DNA of 64,000 nucleotides, from assembly GCA_014058105.1 (NCBI GenBank), contig JACGCM010000310.1, forward strand, positions 186,001 through 250,000. The letters run 5' to 3'. The DNA comes from Kingdonia uniflora. Taxonomy: Eukaryota; Streptophyta; Magnoliopsida; Ranunculales; Circaeasteraceae. A program made the position numbers and the translations under genes. Positions 55,010 through 64,000 of the stretch are shown here, piece by piece. The notes below the pieces were generated by a model that worked only from the letters and a program-made list of their open reading frames with translations, made no database searches and was not told the DNA's origin. Each line of letters starts with the position of its first letter. Position 1 is the first letter of the stretch.

Positions 55010-56780
55010 ATGACAAACATGAACTTGAGGAGCCATGCCAGTACCGTAAGAGATTAGGACATACAAGGAGCTCTTGATCTACATGGTGTAGTCCTTGAAC
55101 TTCAAAAACAAATGATCGTAGAAAAAACTTTGAGACTGGAAGATCAGCGTATCCACGCTCAAGCGCTACAAACGGAAAGAGACGAATGGAGAAAAGCCCT
55201 GGATCAGCAAAGCCAAACACATAAAAAAGAGATGGAAAGATTGCGAAGGACACAAGATTAAATCACTGCTCGCCAGATGTCACCTCTACTTGCTCGAACT
55301 AATATCGATCAAGAGCAATTCAACGCGATGATCAGCCGAAAGAAGACGATCAACAAATGTCTCGATCCAGATCTGGAAATCCAAATAGAGCCTCTCGACA
55401 CTTCGGTTTAACTTCTTCAGTTTAAATAACCCAGGAAAGTCGACGCACACGTCATCAAACTCCTCTGCTAGAAAGGAGACCCATTAGAGATCGATTGGGA
55501 CCGGAGGGACAGGGTAATTTTGTTCCTCAGGTTGTAGCCCTACCTTTTCCCCCACAGTAATTTGTCACTCTAGATGACCTTAATAACAGAATCCAAGCCA
55601 TCAAGTCTGACATCCCAGGCCGACGATCTGTGCTAGATTGAATCGAAACAAGCCCCGTCTCTCCATTTCTCAAAAATATGCCCATCCCAGAAGATTTCCA
55701 TATGCCTAAGTTCATCCAATATGCAGGCCTAACTAATCCGTTGACACATGTTCAACATTTCAAAGCCGCAGTTGGGTTATACTCTAAGCTCGACCATATG
55801 TTGCGTAGGCTATTCAACATAACCCTAAAAGAAGAACCACTCTCATGGTTCTACACTATCCAAGAAGCATCCATCACCACCTTCAGCCAATTATAAAATC
55901 TATTCGAATCTAACTACGCTCATGCTAGAGAGCACGAAATTACCGTTGACTCTTTGTTTTACTTTGAGCAAGGCATAAAAGAAACCTTGGCAAACTTTAA
56001 TAAACGTTTCCTACAGAAAATATGGAAAAATGAAATTTTAGACCCCAAAATTGCGGTTCCAGCATTCACCTTCGCCTTGCACATCGGCTCCAAAGTTTCT
56101 GAAGAACTTACTCTACACAAACAGCGTACGGTCACTAAAATGATTGATGTGGTTAATAATTACATCGAGCTAGAACGATCAAACAAAGATTAGATGAAGA
56201 TCTATTCTGTCATATATTCTCGAGAAGAATCTTCGACCCCGTTCCAACGAGCAGTCACTACTGAAGCACCGAAGCAACGCGGCAAAAGCACTGATAGCAT
56301 TAGAAGAAAAGAGGGCAAGCCTGACAGACTTGTCCCGATTCTGCCACCAATGACAACAACCCTCTCCGCAATCATGCCGACGATAAAGGGAGATGAGTGC
56401 TACCGCGAGCCACAGGCAATTATAGATCTTCTGAACAGACCCTTGTGTCAGTATTATAATGTGCATAGTTATGAAACTGATAGTTGTTACTCCCTCATAA
56501 GAATCTTTCATCGTATCCTCTTAGCTGGAAGACTCTACAATTACGTCATCGATATTCAGAAATTTCTCAAAGAACAAAAAATCACAGAAGTTGAGCTAAT
56601 TCAGGTCCAGGGACAAGCTCGTCATTTGTATATGATCGAGATTGAAAAAGATAAGAAAAGAAAACAAGACGATCGTATTAGGTCTTGCTGCAAAATGACT
56701 TCCTTAGAAAAATTGGCAAAACTTCATTCAAGCACAAGAAAATCCAAACATCCTTACCAAATAACATTCGAGGACTGCGA
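55010..56780 (+). pseudogene. Tat D gag
   Basis: From ATG 55010 (MTNMNLRSHASTVRD) an early coiled coil reads LELQKQMIVEKTLRLEDQRI and RDEWRKALDQQSQTHKKEME. After a frameshift the capsid domain reads MPIPEDFHMPKFIQYAGLTN, EEPLSWFYTIQEASITTFSQ, FNKRFLQKIWKNEIL and TVTKMIDVVNNYIELERSNK. From 56194 a 265-codon open stretch includes CQYYNVHSYETDSC, a worn zinc knuckle, and the FLKEQKITEVELIQ linker. Stops at 55894 and 56191 interrupt. It is the structural protein of the particle. Confidence 0.87.
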
Positions 56781-57310
56781 TACCAGTCATGTTAAATACC
56801 CTCATGATGACCCTTTTCTTATCATGCTCAAAATCAAAAAAGATTACTTACATACGCTTCTCATTGACATCGGAAGTACCACGGATGTCTTATTCCGACG
56901 AGCAATCAAAGTCTTAGGCCTTACAGATTCAGTAAAGGCATCGATAACAATAATCACAGGCTTCAATGGTTCAAAACAATTAGCCACATAAGAAATCACT
57001 ATGCCAGTTCAAGCAGGTTCAGAAACCATATTCGTCAAATTTCTTATCATTGATGCAGATTCTAAATATTTGGGCATTTGGGGATGCAGTTGGTTATATT
57101 CTATCAAAGAAGTACCCTCGACTTAACATTTAGCGTTACGCTTTCCAATGGATCATGGAGTCTATGAAGTCAAGGGCATCCAAGCAGTTGTATGAATGTG
57201 CAAAAATACCATAGTCAACCCAGATATAGCTAAATTTCTCAAAGCATAGCAACTACAGCTTGAAGCACCACCCACATTTGAGCAACATGATGCTAAAATG
57301 GTCAGCAATG
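56781..57310 (+). pseudogene. Tat D aspartic protease
   Basis: Same frame as gag. Reads FEDCDTSHVKYPHDDPFLIM, then HTLLIDIGSTTDVLFRRAIK. LIDIGSTTDVLF stands where LID(T/N)GSSADILF is usual, so the catalytic Asp is present but the triad is D-I-G. Continues IITGFNGSKQLAT, a stop at 56989-56991, and LIIDADSKYLGIWGCSW. Likely processes gag-pol in the ancestor. Matches the Tat A protease in order and spacing. Confidence 0.83.
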
Positions 57311-57700
57311 GAGTGCTAATCCTCGGGTTTTATTTGTAAAGTCTTTATTCCTTGGTAATCAAAGCCTAAAGTTCTATGAACTAGCCCATGCTTGACTAGC
57401 CAAGCAGACAAATGACCCTGCATCTTTTTGATCTCTCCCTATTTTGATTTGTATAAGTATTTAACATTTCAAATTTTCATAAATTTCAATTCAAATTGAC
57501 CTGTCCTTTATTATTCTGCATAAAAACATCTTGCCTAATTTACTAATTCCTGGGAAGATACTGAACTCTTGTATTTGAAAAATGTGTCAGAAGAGATCTC
57601 TGGCGATTCATAGAGTAATCCTTGATCATAATTTCCAGTACTGTTGAACTCAATGGCCCCGGGGACACAACTTTTATTGGATCCAAGCTGTCAATCGACA
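57311..57700 (+). other. Non-coding stretch between Tat D protease and RT
   Basis: Fits poorly to the Tat polyprotein. At about 57340-57540 it is AT-rich without readable frame, possibly a small insertion or a badly eroded linker. A MIQLLHKNINVFA-like linker resumes at 57713. Confidence 0.45.
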
Positions 57701-58560
57701 AAAAAGAGGCCATGATACAGCTACTTCATAAAAACATCAACGTCTTCGCCTAGACTTTTCAGGAAATGCCTGGAATCAATCCTTCAATATCTTGCCACCA
57801 CCTCCACCTCAACCTCCTCCCAGGCAGCAAAGCAATTATCCAAAAACAACGAAATTTAACTCCCCGACCTCGAGATGCAGTCAACGAAGAAATTGATAAA
57901 CTCCTTCTTATTGGCTTTATTCAGGAAGCTAAATATCAAAATTGGGTTTCTAATGTCGTCGTCTTGCCAAAGAGAAACGGCAAAATATGGGTTTGTGTCG
58001 ACTTCACAGAACCCAACAAATTCATACCCAAAGACAGTTTTCCGCTACCACTAATTCCGTAACTTCTCGACTTAGTCGTAGGACACAATCTTCTTTCTAT
58101 GATGGATACCGCCTCGGGATAAAACCAAGTTCCACTCGTCGAAGATGATCTAAAGAAAACCACCTTTATAACCGAAAGATGACTCTACTGTTATACAGTA
58201 ATGCCTTTTAGACTAACAAATATAGAAGCTACTTACCAGCGACAGGTCACCCTAATGTTAGAAGATCAGCTCGACAAAATCATGGAGGTCTAAATTGATG
58301 ATATGATTTACAAAATCCTGAAAAGGAAAGATCATCTCCACAACCTCCAAACTATCTTCGATATCCTTTGCAAATACCAGATGAAACTAAACCGAGAGAA
58401 ATATCAATTTGGCGCTGCATCTAGAAAATTCCTAGACCATCTAGTCAGCAAAAGAGGAATCAAAATCAATCCCACTCAAATCAAAGTACTCATGACAATG
58501 CCCTCACCCCGAAAAAAAAAAATGTTCAAAAATTTGCCGAAAAAATAGCCGCTCTTCACA
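57701..58560 (+). pseudogene. Tat D reverse transcriptase
   Basis: Reads NINVFA-TFQEMPGINPSIS, NEEIDKLLLIGFIQEAKYQN, WVSNVVVLPKRNGKIWVCVD and KFIPKDSFPLPLIP, then GHNLLSMMDTASG-NQVPLV. The active site reads MEV-IDDM at about 58285-58308, where the Tyr codon of YIDD is TAA. KMKLNREKYQFGAASRKFLD-like sequence and KRGIKINPTQIKVLMTMPSP follow. Stops at 58060, 58121, 58180 and others. The polymerase would copy element RNA. Confidence 0.88.
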
Positions 58561-59110
58561 GATTCATCTCAAAGTCATCTGATCAATGGAGCCTTCTTTG
58601 CCTTCTTCTTTGCAGCAACCCCACTCCTCTTTCGAACAAGCAGCAAAAAGAAGTTATTTGGACTCCTGACAATGAAATGGCATTTCAAGATCTTAAACGA
58701 TGTTTGGGGCATCCTCCTATAATGAGTACTTCAATTGATGGCAAAACACTCACCATGTACTTATCCACCACTGATGAATCTATCAGCTCTGTCCTTATTC
58801 AAGAAGATGCAGGCATCGAGAAGCCTATTTACTTTATCAATAAAACTCTTATGCCTGCTAAAAAATGATATACTACCATGGAGAAGCAATTACTCGCCTT
58901 TGTTTACAGCTCTCAAAATTCCGTCTTTACTTCCAAGCTCACCCCATCAAAGTCATTACAAAATACCCCCTCAAACTCGTACTCTCCAAAAAGGAAAAAT
59001 CTCGACGAGTTCATCAATGATATATTATCCTTGGGGAATATGGCATTTCCCTTTAACCTCAAATATTCATCAAGGGACAAGCAGTGGAAAACTTTTTGGC
59101 AGATTTTCCC
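58561..59110 (+). pseudogene. Tat D RNase H
   Basis: In shifting frames: AFQDLKRCLGHPPIMSTSID, LTMYLSTTDESISSVLIQED, KPIYFINKTLMPAKK, EKQLLAFVYSS and then FFTSKLTPSKSL/LVLSKKEKS-like remnants. It corresponds to Tat A 12570-12990 (LGRSPIMSTPV, LVVTDTSLSSVLIR). The retroviral-type RNase H of gypsy RT. Confidence 0.82.
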
Positions 59111-59184
59111 GTCGAAGACCCTGATTAGGAAGAACTCGAAGAAATCTTTACTGACGACTCAATTGCAGAACCAGACACATGGTT

Positions 59185-59312
59185 CAAGAGTTCTTGCTGG
59201 CAACTTTTTACGGACGGATCGGCAGGACCACAAGGATCCGAATTGGCATAGTCCTCGTCACGCCCTCTAATCATCACATAGAAATAGCTATCAAACTTAA
59301 ATTCTATGCTAC
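59185..59312 (+). pseudogene. Tat D archaeal-type RNase H, cut by F2
   Basis: Reads WQLFTDGSAGPQGSELA then, shifted, IVLVTPSNHHIEIAIKLKFY. Same start as in Tat A (DGSAGPAGSGIG). The domain ends abruptly at 59312, where the F2 LTR starts. Confidence 0.8.
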
Positions 59313-60439
59313 TGATAGACACGTAATATTTACGTGTACAACAACTCAATTTATATCTACCTAGTTATTTATTAAATAAATGTGACACTAATAGTATTTT
59401 TGTTTGTATTTATAGAAATCGGTCACATGATAAACAAGTTGTACATTTTTCTGGTTTTTAACGAAGAACAAGGGTAATACACAGCAACAATGATTCTCAT
59501 TTGAAGTTGTCATCCAAAGGCCCATACATGGATGCCCATTGAAGAAAATTAAATAAAAATATTATTCTCATGAGTTATATAAAATATGCATGATTTTAGC
59601 CATTGTTTAGGGGATTTTATATTAATGGTGATATTTTGTAACCCTTCCTATACTCTATAAATAGGAGGGGAATTCCACCCATGAGAGATCATCTTGGAGA
59701 TGGTAAATATCAAGGTTCAATAAGCAACAAAGTTCTTGTTCTTCTCTTTTTCATGTCTTTAACTATTATCGTAGTAATAGTAGTATGGCAATGATCAAAG
59801 GGATGAGTAGTTAATCTTCTTAGCCAAGGCTAAAAGAAGCTCTACCCAATGTAGCCTTAGTATAGATTGGGTAGCTTAGTTAGAGTAATTACTTTCTCTT
59901 TATTCCAGAATATTGCATATTCGTATTCCTTCGTCCTATGCTTGACCATAGCTAGGATTAGGAGGAATAAGAAATATAAGTAACCATCTTGTTTGACCAT
60001 AACAAGATTGGTTAGGAACAAGGAGAAGAAAACATAATCTATGCTTATCAATCCGACCATGGTTGAATAAGTTGGTTTATGGCTAATTCCCAATAAATAA
60101 TTATTTTATCTCATGATGTATTGCATATACCCAACGAAGGATATGCGATACAGGAATTCGTGAATACTCTAACTAGGTACACTATCTCAAGGCTATAATG
60201 GATGAACTGGAATCACGCCTTGGTTTCCTCTCCAATCGTATCCACACCTTTTCTAGTTTGTGCTTTATTTTAATTTTTTTACTTATAAAAACCCAAAACT
60301 CATTCTTATTGGATAAAATTAGTAGCTCGAAACATAATTTAAACCACAAGTCTCTTGCTATATGTCCCCGCTTACCCTTGTACTTAACGGTACACCATGC
60401 GCTTGCGGGTCTTTTAAGACGTCAGTTTATAATCAATCA
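59313..60439 (+). repeat. 5' LTR of F2
   Basis: Starts TGATAGACACGTAATATTTA and ends TTATAATCAATCA. TATAAATAG at 59656-59664. Matches 37161-38264 and 27605-28714 in inverse orientation. Confidence 0.92.
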
Positions 60440-60445
60440 AGTTTT

Positions 60446-60463
60446 TGGCGCCGTTGTTGTGGA
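60446..60463 (+). other. Primer-binding site of F2
   Basis: TGGCGCCGTTGTTGTGGAC, two or three bases from the Athila site TGGCGCCGTTGCCGGGG. Confidence 0.85.
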
Positions 60464-61906
60464 CTTGCAAAGTTGCGTTTTATTTTCGAGTTGTTTTATT
60501 TTAAACCAATTCTTCTTTCTTGATTTTTATTTCTTTTTCTTTTTCCTTTCTTTTTTTTGGATCCGGAAACAAAGTGATTGAGTGATTGACTTAAACTCTC
60601 TTGGCGTTATTGTATGTGTGAAGTCTGTTCGAGAATGTTTCACCATTTTTGATCATCTATACTTCACAGTTGGGAAATTCCTTTGCTAGAAAAATTTCAG
60701 ATAATTCAAAACCTTTTCCGAATTGCTATAGATCATATTTTTCTGTTTTGTCGTTTGTGAGTTACAGCCTTTTGAAAAAACAGTAAAAAAAAGTCTTAGT
60801 AAAGAATGCCGCTGTTCATTCATCACTTATTTTGAGCATTAGGGAAGCAAAATTCAAGAAAACTTCTTTCTTGAATATTTTTCCTTTCTGAAATATCTTG
60901 CCAAATTAATATTATTTATTACTCTCTCTAAACCGAGCTCGAAGATATGCGCATTTTAAAATTAGGACATCATAGACTACAATAAACCTGGAAATTGAAT
61001 TAATATCATTGTCGCAAGTTTACTAATCTTTTTCCTCTTATTTTGAAGGATAGTCACAAAGGTGGAAATGAGACAGACAATACGCAAAGCTAAAATCATC
61101 ATCAAATCCATGCTTCTTGAGCCCCCTAAGTGAAGAGGTACTTCTTTCTTTCACCCCCTAAGTTAAGGGGTGGCCACAGCTACACCGGGAAACACTTCCT
61201 GTAGGTTGGTACATCTTAAAACTTGACATCTAAAAGATGTACATATCCACTCCACTACGACACTAGGACATATAAAGTCGTGTGGATTGTAAAAATACAC
61301 GCTGCTCTAATAAAATATTTGTTGTGGTTGGATTGATCTATTGACGTGTTTAAATTTCTTTTCATTCCAACATTAGTAAAGGTAAAAACTGTTAGAGATT
61401 TGTGGGATTTTATCACCCAAAAAACTTTCAAACAAGTGGGACCGCCCATTAGTGATACAAAGAAATTTGCATCACACAAAAATTGAACGTCCCAGACCTC
61501 AAAATAACTTCTAATAAAAAAGAGTAGCAAGATTCCCACAGGATTTCATCACACAACGGATAGGTGTACCAGGCCGTGGTACAAACACGGGATCATAGGA
61601 TATGTCCCTATCCTAGCACCGCGAAATACTGGTTATAGGTTTGCGACGTCACCGCTCCGAGTGCTGACGTATGATAAAGTGACTCGCTCGGGCGTGAGGA
61701 CTGAACATCTACTTTATGTTGGTACTAGCATAGTGATGCAGGGGAGTATAGGATCCAAAGCCTTTTGCCATCGTACCCATTTTGAACATAGAAGAATATT
61801 GGGGAGACCTAATTATTAGTTCTAAAAAACATTGATGTGCTAGAATCGAGGTTTGATTGATTATTTACTGCAACGGGTGCTAAATTTTATTGATTATTAT
61901 TTGTGC
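60464..61906 (+). other. F2 5' leader
   Basis: Matches the leaders of F1 (35708-37137) and, in part, F3 (24510-25740), all inverted. No gene supported. The long frame at 60198-60581 spans LTR, PBS and leader and is fortuitous. Confidence 0.75.
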
Positions 61907-63520
61907 ATGATCAATTGGACACGTGAAGGAAAACATTTAGGAATCTTACCGGAACCTTTTCCCATTTACGGGTCACCACCTCAGCCTAAGCAGAGAGGGC
62001 GACCACCTTTCCCAGTCAATACAATAGAGGACTTAGGAGCCCCAGTTTGGGAGGAAAGTGACCCGTTTCGAGTTTTTCCAATTTCGGAGAAAGGTAATTC
62101 ATTTAGAGTTAACCCAATTAAACATGTTGTTGAGCTAGAAGTAGAATCACCAATTATGGCTGCCGTCAAATCTCTTAGGGACTATTAGACCTCAGTGGTG
62201 AGTGATATGCCTTCGTGTATTGTACTACCAGCTATTACGACAAACCATTATGAAATCAAGCCTAGTGTGATCCAAATGTTGCCTACATTTCGTGGGCTGG
62301 ATTCTGAGAGCTCTTACAAGCACGTCCACGAATTTAAGAAAATCTGTGCGCTCTCCAAATACCAACATTTTACTGAGGATTCCGTCCACCTTCACTTATT
62401 CCCATTCTCACTAAAAGACCAGGCAAGTCATTTGCTTGATTCATTAACATCGGCATCTATCAATTCACAGGATCAAATGGAGACCAAGTTTAAAACCAAA
62501 TGGCTTTCTATGGGAAAAACCTTCGCTCTTAGAAATACGGTTGTTGAATTTATTCAAAATGAGAGTGAAAAGTTTAATGAGGCATGAGAGAGGTATAAAG
62601 ATCTTCTTTCACAATGTCCCCATCATGGTTTTGAGAAGCAACATCTAGCCCAAATCTTCTATCGTGGAATAACTTCTGAGAATCGTTATAGACTAGAATC
62701 TATGCATAATGGAAAATTCTAGGACCTTGAACCTGATAGAGCTTATGTGGAGTTTGAGACATTGGCTGAGAACTCTCAGCAGGAGAATTTTGATCCACAT
62801 AGAAATATTCGCACAGCCAAGAAAGGTATCTTATACAAAGTGAGTGAGGGAACGGCCATCAAAGCCCAATTAGATACTCTTACCCAAAAAATTGAGGCTA
62901 TGGCTACGAATCAATCTATGGGTAGTGTGAACCAGGTTCAGCAACAGGGTTGCACCGTTTGCTATGATGTAACCCATGTGACTCAAATGTACCGTATGCT
63001 CAATGAAATGAATGACAATCAAGAGAAAGTAAATGCTTTGAATAATACCTACAATAGGCCATTTAACCCATACAAGCCAACTTGGTAGAACCACCCAAAT
63101 TTTTTGTGGAAGAACAAACAACCCAATTGAGGTTTTGGAGAGCCACAAACCTCAGGTCATAATTTGCCTAGGAATCCATTTTCTCAATCTTTTTATCATG
63201 CATCTGAGTAATCCTTTCAGTCATCAAAGCAGTTCCCACCCGCTCTACCCAAACCATATTTGGACGATAACCTTGCTCTCTTCATGCAACAATCAGTGGA
63301 ATTTCAACAATAAATGATTCAATTTTAACAATAGACTTTGGTAAATCAGAATTCTACATCCTAATCTATCTCTAATCTAGAGACTTAGATAGGATCATTA
63401 GTAAATGTATTATATGAGAGACCACCAGGTAAGCTACCTAGCCAACCAGTATCTAATCCGAAAGGACCACCGGGGTCTGATTCTAGCCCAATCCCAAAAT
63501 AGGCTAATGCCATTACAACT
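61907..63520 (+). pseudogene. F2 gag
   Basis: ATG 61907 (MINWTREGKHLGILPEPFPI). Capsid: EFKKICALSKYQHFTEDSVH, METKFKTKWLSMGKTFALRN and RYKDLLSQCPHHGFEKQHLA. Zinc knuckle CTVCYDVTHVTQMY has its last Cys replaced by Tyr (F1 keeps Cys). Then NHPNFLWKNKQPN and a Gln-rich stretch. Stops after SLRDY (62186), NEA (62585) and PTW (63086) among others. Structural protein of the particle. Confidence 0.9.
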
Positions 63521-64000
63521 CATCGAAGTTGTAGAAAAATTGATAACCAAGTTAGAATGCCTAAGGTTGAGCCAACACCCGTTGCTATTGAGGATGAGGT
63601 CAGTACGAGTGATCCTTTGTAGAAATCTAAGGAGTTGCCTACCTTATTTATTTCTCTACCAAAGGCACATTTTGAGCCAAAGGTGCCTTATCCACAACGC
63701 CTTCTTCCGGCTAATAAAGGGATTCAATTTGACAAGATATTGGATACATTTAAGCAAGTTCATATAAATATTCCAGTACTCGATGTCATCATGCTTATCC
63801 CTGTATATGTCAAATTCCTTAAGGATGCGTGTACTAGGAAAAGGAAAATTAATGTGCACAAGAAAGTCTTCTTGACTGAGACATTAACCCCTTCTAATCT
63901 TCGAGATCCTGGAAGCCCAACCATCCCTTGGTGCTAGTGTGAATGTCCTACCTTACTCGGTTTATCAAGAATTTGGACTTGGAGAACTCGAACCTACCCG
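63521..64000 (+). pseudogene. F2 gag-pol linker and protease start, partial
   Basis: Reads KAHFEPKVPYPQRLLPANKG, ILDTFKQVHINIPVLDVIML and RKRKINVHKKVFLTETLTPS, then SPTIP joined directly to GASVNVLPYSVYQEFGLGEL. F1 has about 16 residues (CKIGDHKVDRALLDL) in between, so F2 carries a small deletion that removes the catalytic Asp of the protease. The window ends in this domain. Confidence 0.87.

Larger units (their letters stand above)
54406..59312 (+). mobile_element. Tat D: Tat-type element inside aORF1 of Tat E, 3' cut by F2
   Basis: 5' LTR 54406-54947, PBS, gag, protease, RT, RNase H and the start of the archaeal-type RNase H, where F2 begins at 59313. The insertion interrupts the GxYIDYVGRKF coding stretch of Tat E aORF1. 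The rest of the element (integrase, antisense genes, 3' LTR) would be beyond F2, outside the window. A different subfamily from Tat A by LTR sequence. Confidence 0.88.
59313..64000 (+). mobile_element. F2: Athila-type element of the F1 family, runs off the window
   Basis: 5' LTR, PBS, leader, gag and the start of protease are present. The remainder lies beyond 64000. LTR, leader and gag match F1 throughout. It is inserted in the second RNase H of Tat D. The five bases before the LTR are GCTAC, the expected TSD to be found after its 3' LTR. Confidence 0.92.

Noticed and set aside
54876..55253. 125-codon minus-strand frame
   Set aside because: Opposite to the Tat D LTR end, PBS and gag coiled coil; no family resemblance.
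56179..56511. 110-codon minus-strand frame
   Set aside because: Shadow of Tat D gag.
60198..60581. 127-codon plus-strand frame
   Set aside because: Crosses the F2 LTR end and primer site, so cannot be a conserved gene.
1..64000. tRNA, rRNA, snRNA or intact host protein genes
   Set aside because: None recognised on either strand; every long coding segment is assignable to a retroelement except the F3 fused segment.

Overview
This window is plant nuclear DNA, most likely from a large, repeat-rich angiosperm genome. It holds no intact host gene, tRNA, rRNA or CRISPR array that I can see. Nearly all of it is nested, decayed LTR retrotransposons of three kinds: one Ty1/copia element, Ty3/gypsy Tat-type elements (A, C, D, E) and Ty3/gypsy Athila-type elements (B, F1, F2, F3). 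The letters are mine. Lineages were assigned from primer-binding sites, domain order, LTR ends, a second archaeal-type RNase H in Tat, and characteristic protein motifs. The species cannot be named from the sequence.

Layout. A Tourist-like MITE (164-7911, TSD TTA) is split by a copia element (329-7682). From about 8250 to 25992 lies F3, a minus-strand Athila derivative that has lost pol. Where pol should be it carries an unrecognised coding-like segment that continues the frame of gag. F3 is split by Tat A (8620-22813, TSD CTGGT), a complete 14.2-kb element with gag, protease, RT, two RNases H, integrase, 162-bp tandem repeats and then antisense genes. From about 26000 to 50137 lies Tat C (minus strand), broken by F1 (27605-38264, minus, TSD AGTGT) and by Athila B (38994-48564, plus, 5' LTR truncated). 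Tat E (50138-54405, plus, internally deleted) abuts Tat C head to head. Tat D (54406-59312) sits inside the antisense gene of Tat E. F2 (59313 to the window end, plus) sits inside the archaeal-type RNase H of Tat D.

The most interesting system is the antisense module of the Tat elements. Opposite to gag-pol, and between pol and the 3' LTR, they carry aORF1. This is a long coiled-coil protein gene with its own conserved TATA promoter, a leader intron and two further introns whose positions and phase agree between copies. Upstream of it are two smaller antisense ORFs, aORF2 (with a Gly/Arg-rich tail) and aORF3. Similar coding is present in up to three copies (A, C, E), which argues for past selection. 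Extra antisense ORFs are known in the Tat lineage; I do not know whether this spliced three-gene arrangement has been described.

Almost every coding region is broken by stops and frameshifts, and many stops are TGG, CAG or CGA codons turned into TAG or TGA. LTR pairs differ by roughly 10% or more by eye, so these are old, probably methylated insertions. Athila B has the best-preserved pol.
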